Assembly: GCF_015706575.1 (NCBI RefSeq) | Contig: NW_024037074.1 | Span: 496,001 to 560,000, forward strand | Direction of reading: 5' to 3' | DNA: 64,000 nt | Source: Patiria miniata | Lineage: Eukaryota; Echinodermata; Asteroidea; Valvatida; Asterinidae | Notes under the pieces: generated by a model | Seen by the model: the letters and a program-made list of their open reading frames with translations, nothing else | Databases searched by the model: none | What the model was told of the DNA's origin: nothing | In this document: positions 55,540 to 64,000 of the stretch, piece after piece | Layout of the letters: every line of letters begins with the position of its first letter | How positions within the stretch are numbered: position 1 is the first letter of the stretch | Position numbers and translations under genes: made by a program

Positions 55540-55955
55540 CTAGAGGTATGTACCGCTAGAGGCGACCATCAATAGTCGCCCCTAGAGGTAGGTACCGCTA
55601 GAGGCGACCATCAATAGTCGCCCCTAGAGGTAGGTACCGCTAGAGGCGACCATCAATTGTCGCCCCTAGAGGTACGTACCGCTAGAGGCGACCATCAATA
55701 GTCGCCCCTAGAGGTACGTACCGCTAGAGACGACCATCAATAGTCGCCCACAGGGGTATGTACCGCTAGAGGCGACTACAATAGTCGCCCCTAGAAGTAG
55801 TTACCGCTAGAGGCGACCATCAATAGTCGCCCCTAGAGGTACGTACCGCTAGAGAAGACCATCAATAGTCGCCCACAGGGGTACGTACCGCTAGAGGCGA
55901 CCATCAATAGTCGCCCCAGAGGTAGGTACCGCTAGAGGCGACCATCAAATGTCGA
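55540..55955. repeat. 42-bp quasi-palindromic array, block C
   Basis: About ten units; the largest block, with a CACAGGGGTA variant recurring every third or fourth unit (55748, 55872). Confidence 0.9.
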
Positions 55956-55959
55956 TATT

Positions 55960-56394
55960 GCTCGTAAAAAGGAGTGTGACTTTTTTTGCCATCAAGGTTG
56001 CTTCCATTCAGATTTTATTTTCACGTTTAAAACACTTAGGCCTAATTGTTTCGATCTCAAGTGCTTTCCTGTTGGACGAACCCCAATGATTGAAAATATT
56101 GATTGAAAAATCCTCCTGAATGTGATACATTATGAAGAGTTATTGGACGGAATTTCGATTCAATACAATCAGTAAACCGCTACCCGAACCTCGGAGAGTA
56201 TTTTTTAACGGTTAAAACACTAAGTTGTTTCGGTCATATTATTTTTGTTGGTTGAAAAGTTCTCTTGAAATGAAATTGGCGACCGTGACACATTATGAAC
56301 AATTACCAAACGAAATAATGAGTTAATTCATTCAGTATTCCTTGATATATTGCCCGAACCATCCTATCGCCTAGTTTTTTTTCTGCGTTGACAC
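55960..56394. repeat. Diverged edge of the 223-bp satellite
   Basis: Two units of about 190 bp that resemble each other (CATTATGAAGAGTTATTGGA / CATTATGAACAATTACCAAA; TACCCGAACC / TGCCCGAACC) and join the 223-bp array. They are probably degenerate border sequence. Confidence 0.45.
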
Positions 56395-59300
56395 AAGACA
56401 CTGTTGAGGGAGAAAAAAAAAATTTGTCTAAATCTTCTGTCTAGTTTTTCTATTTTTCATGATAAATCACCTGGCCACTGTTCAATTTTATGCATTACTT
56501 AATTTTTGAGATAATTTGTCGACAAGGACTATCGTTTTCGAGCAAAAAGTGAGTAAAATAGTATGTTTGGACTGGGACTGCATCCTATCTCCAAGTTTTT
56601 CTCTGCGTTGACACAAGATACTGTTGAGGGAGAGAAAAACAATATTTTGTCTAAATCTTCTGTCTAGTTTGTCTGTTTTTCATGATAAATCACCTGGCCA
56701 CCGTTCAATTTAATGCTTTACTTAATTTTTGAGAAAGTTTGTCGTCAACGACTATCGTTTTCGAGCAAAGTGTGAGGAAAATAGTATGTTTGGACTGGGA
56801 CTGCATCCTATCGCCAAGTTTTTCTCCGTGTTGATATAAGACACTGTTGAGGAAGAGAACAACAATATTTTGTCTAAATCTTCTGTCTAGTTTTTCTATT
56901 TTTCATGATAAATCACCTGGCCACTGTTCAATTTAATGCATTACTTAATTTTTGAGATAGTTTGTCGTCAACGACTATCGTTTTCGAGCAAAAACTAAGG
57001 AAAATAGTATGTTTGGACTGGGACTGCATCCTATCTCCAAGTTTTTCTCTGCGTTGACACAAGATACTGTTGAGGGAGAGAAAAACAATATTTTGTTTAA
57101 ATCTTCTGTCTAGTTTGTCTATTTTTCATGATAAATCACCTGGCCACCGTTCAAATTAATGCATTACTTAATTTTTGAGATAGTTTGTCGTCAACGACTA
57201 TCGTTTTCGAGCAAAAACTAAGGAAAATAGTATGTTTGGACTGGGACTGCATCCTATCGCCAACTTTTTCTCCGTGTTGATACAAGACACTGTTGAGGAA
57301 GGGAACAACAATATTTTGTCTAAATCTTCTGTCTAGTTTGTGTATTTTTCATGACAAATCACCTGGCCACCGTTCAATTTAATGCATTACTTAATTTTTG
57401 AGATAGTTTGTCGTCAAGGACTATCGTTTTCGAGCAAAAAAGTGAGAAAAATAGTATGTTTGGGCTGGGACTGTATCCTATCGCCAACTTTTTCTCCGTG
57501 TTGATACAAGACACTGTTCAGGAAGAGAAAAACAATATTTTGTCTAAATCTTCTGTCTAGTTTGCCTATTTTTCATGATAAATTACCTGGCCACCGTTCA
57601 ATTTAATGCATTACTCAATTTTTGAGATAGTTTGTCAACCAGGACTATCGTTTTCGAGCAAAAAGTGAGAAAAATGGTATGTTTGGACTGGGACTGCATC
57701 CTATCGCCAACTTTTTCTCCGTGTTGATACAAGACACTGTTGAGGGAGAGAACAACAATATATTGTCTAAATCTTCTGTTTAGTTTGTGTATTTTTCATG
57801 ATAAATCACCTGGCCACCGTTCAATTTAATGCATTACTTAATTTTTGAGATAGTTTGTCGTCAAGGACTATCGTGTTCGAGCTAAAAGTGAGGAAAATAG
57901 TATGTTTGGACTGGGACTGCATCCTATCGCCAAGTTTTTCTCCGTGTTGATATAAGACACTGTTGAGGAAGAGAACAACAATATTTTGTCTAAATCTTCT
58001 GTCTAGTTTTTCTTTTTTTCATGATAAATCACCTGGCCACTGTTCAATTTTATGCATTACTTAATTTTTGAGATAGTTTGTCGACCAGGACTATCGTTTT
58101 CGAGCAAAAAGTGAGTAAAATAGTATGTTTGGACTGGGACTGCATCCTATCTCCAAGTTTTTCTCTGCGTTGACACAAGATACTGTTGAGGGAGAGAAAA
58201 ACAATATTTTGTTTAAATCTTCTGTCTAGTTTGTGTATTTTTCATGATAAATCACCTGGCCACCGTTCAAATTAATGCATTACTTAATTTTTGAGATAGT
58301 TTGTCGTCAAGGACTATCGTTTTCGAGCAAAAACTAAGGAAAATAGTATGTTTGGACTGGGACTGCATCCTATCGCCAACTTTTTCTCCGTGTTGATACA
58401 AGACACTGTTGAGGAAGAGAACAACAATATTTTGTCTAAATCTTCTGTCTAGTTTGTGTATTTTTCATGACAAATCACCTGGCCACCGTTCAATTTAATG
58501 CATTACTTAATTTTTGAGATAGTTTGTCGTCAAGGACTATCGTTTTCGAGCAAAAAAGTGAGAAAAATAGTATGTTTGGGCTGGGACTGCATCCTATCGC
58601 CAACTTTTTCTCCGTGTTGATACAAGACACTGTTCAGGAAGAGAAAAACAATATTTTGTCTAAATCTTCTGTCTAGTTTGCCTATTTTTCATGATAAATT
58701 ACCTGGCCACCGTTCAATTTAATGCATTACTCAATTTTTGAGATAGTTTGTCAACCAGGACTATCGTTTTCGAGCAAAAAGTGAGAAAAATGGTATGTTT
58801 GGACTGGGACTGCATCCTATCGCCAACTTTTTCTCCGTGTTGATACAAGACACTGTTGAGGGAGAGAACAACAATATATTGTCTAAATCTTCTGTTTAGT
58901 TTGTGTATTTTTCATGATAAATCACCTGGCCACCGTTCAACTTAATGCATTACTTAATTTTTGAGATAGTTTGTCGTCAAGGACTATCGTGTTCGAGCTA
59001 AAAGTGAGGAAAATAGTATGTTTGGACTGGGACTGCATCCTATCGCCAAGTTTTTCTCTGCGTTGACACAAGATACTGTTGAGGGAGAGAAAAACAATAT
59101 TTTGTCTAAATCTTCTGTCTAGTTTGTCTATTTTTCATGATAAATCACCTGGCCACCGTTCAATTTAATTCATTACTTAATTTTTGAGATAGTGTGTCGT
59201 CAAGGACTATCGTTTTCGAGCAAAAAGTGAGAAAATAGTATGTTTGGACTGGGACTGCATCCTATCGCCAACTTTTTCTCTGCGTTGACACTAGACACTG

Positions 59301-62300
59301 TTGAGGGAGAGAAAAACAATATTTTGTCTAAATCTTCTGTCTAGTTTGTCTAATTTTCATGGTAAATTACCTGGCCACCGTTCAATTTAATGCATTACTC
59401 AATTTTTGAGATAGTGTGTCAACCAGGACTATCGTTTTCGAGCAAAAAGTGAGAAAAATGGTATGTTTGGACTGGGACTGCATCCTATCGCCAACTTTTT
59501 CTCCGTGTTGATACAAGACACTGTTGAGGAAGAGAACAACAATATTTTGTCTAAATCTTCTGTCTAGTTTGTGTATTTTTCATGATAAATCACCTGGCCA
59601 CCGTTCAATTTAATGCATTACTTAATTTTTGAGATAGTTTGTCGTCAACGACTATCGTTTTCGAGCTAAAAGTGAGGAAAGTAGTATGTTTGGACTGGGA
59701 CTGCATCCTATCGCCAACTTTTTCTCTGCGTCGACACCAGACACTGTTGAGGGAGAGAAAAATAATATTTTGTCTAAATCTTCTGTCTTGTTTGTCTATT
59801 TTTTTATGATAAATCACCAGGCCACCGTTCAATTTAATGCGTTACTTAATTTTTGAGAAAGTTTGTCGTCGGGGACTATCGTTTTCGAGCAAAAAGTGAG
59901 AAAAATAGTATGTTTGGACTGGGACTGCATCCTATCTCCAAGTTTTTCTCCGTGTTGATATAAGACACTGTTGAGGAAGAGAACAACAATATTTTGTCTA
60001 AATCTTCTGTCTAGTTTGCCTATTTTTCATGATAAATTACCTGGCCACCGTTCAATTTAATGCATTACTCAATTTTTGAGATAGTTTGTCAACCAGGACT
60101 ATCGTTTTCGAGCAAAAAGTGAGAAAAATGGTATGTTTGGACTGGGACTGCATCCTATCGCCAACTTTTTCTCCGTGTTGATACAAGACACTGTTGAGGG
60201 AGAGAACAACAATATATTGTCTAAATCTTCTGTTTAGTTTGTGTATTTTTCATGATAAATCACCTGGCCACCGTTCAATTTAATGCATTACTTAATTTTT
60301 GAGATAGTTTGTCGTCAAGGACTATCGTGTTCGAGCTAAAAGTGAGGAAAATAGTATGTTTGGACTGGGACTGCATCCTATCGCCAAGTTTTTCTCCGTG
60401 TTGATATAAGACACTGTTGAGGAAGAGAACAACAATATTTTGTCTAAATCTTCTGTCTAGTTTTTCTTTTTTTCATGATAAATCACCTGGCCACTGTTCA
60501 ATTTTATGCATTACTTAATTTTTGAGATAGTTTGTCGACCAGGACTATCGTTTTCGAGCAAAAAGTGAGTAAAATAGTATGTTTGGACTGGGACTGCATC
60601 CTATCTCCAAGTTTTTCTCTGCGTTGACACAAGATACTGTTGAGGGAGAGAAAAACAATATTTTGTTTAAATCTTCTGTCTAGTTTGTCTATTTTTCATG
60701 ATAAATCACCTGGCCACCGTTCAAATTAATGCATTACTTAATTTTTGAGATAGTTTGTCGTCAAGGACTATCGTTTTCGAGCAAAAACTAAGGAAAATAG
60801 TATGTTTGGACTGGGACTGCATCCTATCGCCAACTTTTTCTCCGTGTTGATATAAGACACTGTTGAGGAAGAGAACAACAATATTTTGTCTAAATCTTCT
60901 GTCTAGTTTGTGTATTTTTCATGACAAATCACCTGGCCACCGTTCGATTTAATGCATTACTTAATTTTTGAGATAGTTTGTCGTCAAGGACTATCGTTTT
61001 CGAGCAAAAAAGTGAGAAAAATAGTATGTTTGGGCTGGGACTGTATCCTATCGCCAACTTTTTCTCCGTGTTGATACAAGACACTGTTCAGGAAGAGAAA
61101 AACAATATTTTGTCTAAATCTTCTGTCTAGTTTGCCTATTTTTCATGATAAATTACCTGGCCACCGTTCAATTTAATGCATTACTCAATTTTTGAGATAG
61201 TTTGTCAACCAGGACTATCGTTTTCGAGCAAAAAGTGAGAAAAATGGTATGTTTGGACTGGGACTGCATCCTATCGCCAACTTTTTCTCCGTGTTGATAC
61301 AAGACACTGTTGAGGGAGAGAACAACAATATATTGTCTAAATCTTCTGTTTAGTTTGTGTATTTTTCATGATAAATCACCTGGCCACCGTTCAATTTAAT
61401 GCATTACTTAATTTTTGAGATAGTTTGTCGTCAAGGACTATCGTGTTCGAGCTAAAAGTGAGGAAAATAGTATGTTTGGACTGGGACTGCATCCTATCGC
61501 CAACTTTTTCTCTGCGTTGACACAAGATACTGTTGAGGGAGAGAAAAACAATATTTTGTCTAAATCTTCTGTCTAGTTTGTCTATTTTTCATGATAAATC
61601 ACCTGGCCACCGTTCAATTTAATTCATTACTTAATTTTTGAGATAGTGTGTCGTCAAGGACTATCGTTTTCGAGCAAAAAGTGAGAAAATAGTATGTTTG
61701 GACTGGGACTGCATCCTATCGCCAACTTTTTCTCTGCGTTGACACTAGACACTGTTGAGGGAGAGAAAAACAATATTTTGTCTAAATCTTCTGTCTAGTT
61801 TGTCTAATTTTCATGGTAAATTACCTGGCCACCGTTCAATTTAATGCATTACTCAATTTTTGAGATAGTGTGTCAACCAGGACTATCGTTTTCGAGCAAA
61901 AAGTGAGAAAAATGGTATGTTTGGACTGGGACTGCATCCTATCGCCAACTTTTTCTCCGTGTTGATACAAGACACTGTTGAGGAAGAGAACAACAATATT
62001 TTGTCTAAATCTTCTGTCTAGTTTGTGTATTTTTCATGATAAATCACCTGGCCACCGTTCAATTTAATGCATTACTTAATTTTTGAGATAGTTTGTCGTC
62101 AAGGACTATCGTTTTCGAGCTAAAAGTGAGGAAAGTAGTATGTTTGGACTGGGACTGCATCCTATCGCCAACTTTTTCTCTGCGTCGACACCAGACACTG
62201 TTGAGGGAGAGAAAAATAATATTTTGTCTAAATCTTCTGTCTTGTTTGTCTATTTTTTTATGATAAATCACCAGGCCACCGTTCAATTTAATGCGTTACT

Positions 62301-64000
62301 TAATTTTTGAGAAAGTTTGTCGTCGGGGACTATCGTTTTCGAGCAAAAAGTGAGAAAAATAGTATGTTTGGACTGGGACTGCATCCTATCTCCAAGTTTT
62401 TCTCCGTGTTGATATAAGACACTGTTGAGGAAGAGAACAACAATATTTTGTCTAAATCTTCTGTCTAGTTTGCCTATTTTTCATGATAAATTACCTGGCC
62501 ACCGTTCAATTTAATGCATTACTCAATTTTTGAGATAGTTTGTCAACCAGGACTATCGTTTTCGAGCAAAAAGTGAGAAAAATGGTATGTTTGGACTGGG
62601 ACTGCATCCTATCGCCAACTTTTTCTCCGTGTTGATACAAGACACTGTTGAGGGAGAGAACAACAATATATTGTCTAAATCTTCTGTTTAGTTTGTGTAT
62701 TTTTCATGATAAATCACCTGGCCACCGTTCAATTTAATGCATTACTTAATTTTTGAGATAGTTTGTCGTCAAGGACTATCGTGTTCGAGCTAAAAGTGAG
62801 GAAAATAGTATGTTTGGACTGGGACTGCATCCTATCGCCAAGTTTTTCTCCGTGTTGATATAAGACACTGTTGAGGAAGAGAACAACAATATTTTGTCTA
62901 AATCTTCTGTCTAGTTTTTCTTTTTTTCATGATAAATCACCTGGCCACTGTTCAATTTTATGCATTACTTAATTTTTGAGATAGTTTGTCGACCAGGACT
63001 ATCGTTTTCGAGCAAAAAGTGAGTAAAATAGTATGTTTGGACTGGGACTGCATCCTATCTCCAAGTTTTTCTCTGCGTTGACACAAGATACTGTTGAGGG
63101 AGAGAAAAACAATATTTTGTTTAAATCTTCTGTCTAGTTTGTCTATTTTTCATGATAAATCACCTGGCCACCGTTCAAATTAATGCATTACTTAATTTTT
63201 GAGATAGTTTGTCGTCAAGGACTATCGTTTTCGAGCAAAAACTAAGGAAAATAGTATGTTTGGACTGGGACTGCATCCTATCGCCAACTTTTTCTCCGTG
63301 TTGATATAAGACACTGTTGAGGAAGAGAACAACAATATTTTGTCTAAATCTTCTGTCTAGTTTGTGTATTTTTCATGACAAATCACCTGGCCACCGTTCG
63401 ATTTAATGCATTACTTAATTTTTGAGATAGTTTGTCGTCAAGGACTATCGTTTTCGAGCAAAAAAGTGAGAAAAATAGTATGTTTGGGCTGGGACTGTAT
63501 CCTATCGCCAACTTTTTCTCCGTGTTGATACAAGACACTGTTCAGGAAGAGAAAAACAATATTTTGTCTAAATCTTCTGTCTAGTTTGCCTATTTTTCAT
63601 GATAAATTACCTGGCCACCGTTCAATTTAATGCATTACTCAATTTTTGAGATAGTTTGTCAACCAGGACTATCGTTTTCGAGCAAAAAGTGAGAAAAATG
63701 GTATGTTTGGACTGGGACTGCATCCTATCGCCAACTTTTTCTCCGTGTTGATACAAGACACTGTTGAGGGAGAGAACAACAATATATTGTCTAAATCTTC
63801 TGTTTAGTTTGTGTATTTTTCATGATAAATCACCTGGCCACCGTTCAATTTAATGCATTACTTAATTTTTGAGATAGTTTGTCGTCAAGGACTATCGTGT
63901 TCGAGCTAAAAGTGAGGAAAATAGTATGTTTGGACTGGGACTGCATCCTATCGCCAAGTTTTTCTCTGCGTTGACACAAGATACTGTTGAGGGAGAGAAA
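56395..64000. repeat. 223-bp satellite in an 11-monomer higher-order repeat
   Basis: About 34 head-to-tail monomers; the landmark TATGTTTGGACTGGGACTGC occurs every 221-226 bases from 56562. From about the sixth monomer, diagnostic variants recur exactly every 11 monomers (2,454 bp): TTTGGGCTGGGACTG at 58575, 61029 and 63483; GAGGAAAGTAGTATG at 59673 and 62127; matching minus-strand frames at 59605 and 62059. A 5-monomer duplication is embedded (57454 versus 58570). It continues past the window edge. No coding function; the two 75-codon frames are chance. Confidence 0.95.

Larger units (their letters stand above)
52410..55960. repeat. Composite satellite: ~320-bp units with 42-bp arrays
   Basis: A unit of about 320 bp recurs; GAAAGTTGCTAGAAAGATGC is found at about 52917, 53237, 53894, 54181, 54874, 55189 and 55509. 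Each unit also contains GAAATTCTGTCGAAAA, CTTGCATTCAGATGA and GACGAAAAATGTAAGGCTAA. Three blocks of 42-bp units interrupt it. The leftmost unit (52410-52560) is much diverged, as expected at an array edge. Confidence 0.88.

Noticed and set aside
52612-55955. CRISPR-like array of short palindromic units
   Set aside because: The spacers are identical, the host is eukaryotic and no cas-like gene exists; this is a satellite.
59605-62286. Two identical-looking 75-codon frames on the minus strand
   Set aside because: They are the same satellite monomer 11 units apart, not a gene pair.

Overview
The window is eukaryotic. Coding sequence is broken into short exons of about 60 to 210 bp with GT..AG borders and long introns, and most of the DNA is transposons and satellite. 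Two conserved animal genes are recognisable on the + strand: the N-terminal end of a TRMT2A-like tRNA (uracil-5) methyltransferase and most of a ZW10 (RZZ kinetochore / NRZ tethering complex) gene. A Ty3/Gypsy-class element with integrase placed before reverse transcriptase (the Gmr1 arrangement, described from deuterostomes) and tRNA-derived SINEs point to a marine deuterostome invertebrate. The species cannot be named from the sequence.

Layout. 0.2-9.3 kb: a minus-strand gene I do not recognise (first exon at 9.2 kb, last at 0.2 kb; C2H2-like and coiled-coil segments). A 4 kb TIR transposon full of GACGT motifs sits inside one of its candidate exons. 9.3-11.6 kb: divergent intergenic DNA with a foldback element bearing a 9-bp target duplication. 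11.6-17.5 kb: two TRMT2A exons; their intron holds a decayed minus-strand LINE (itself carrying a foldback insertion), a Harbinger-like element and a SINE. 17.7-34.1 kb: a segment present twice that carries a ZW10-like exon fragment and a long-arm foldback element; ZW10 exon 2 lies between the copies with a 4.2 kb Harbinger-like element, and the second copy is split by a whole-looking 6.5 kb LTR retrotransposon. 34.2-42.4 kb: eight collinear ZW10 exons among MITEs, SINEs and a hAT-like element, which recurs inverted at 44.3-46.2 kb. 43.6-50.5 kb: exons of a further + strand gene I do not recognise, with a 34-bp minisatellite of about 50 copies in its last intron. 52.4-56.0 kb: a composite satellite of ~320-bp units and 42-bp quasi-palindromic units. 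56.4-64 kb: a 223-bp satellite organised as an 11-monomer higher-order repeat of 2,454 bp that runs off the right edge.

The host genes look incomplete here. TRMT2A stops after the start of its RNA-binding domain. ZW10 lacks roughly human residues 100-285 and the last ~170. The minus-strand gene has frame conflicts plus an exon insertion. Either the locus has been rearranged by its repeats or the assembly joined pieces wrongly; an uninterrupted 4.5 kb reading frame in the LTR element argues against poor base quality as the general cause. The main points of interest are the 11-mer higher-order satellite, the palindromic 42-bp array, the family of foldback elements with 9-bp target duplications, the exon-splitting transposon, the inverted hAT pair around ZW10 exons, and the Gmr1-type retrotransposon with a paralogous empty site.
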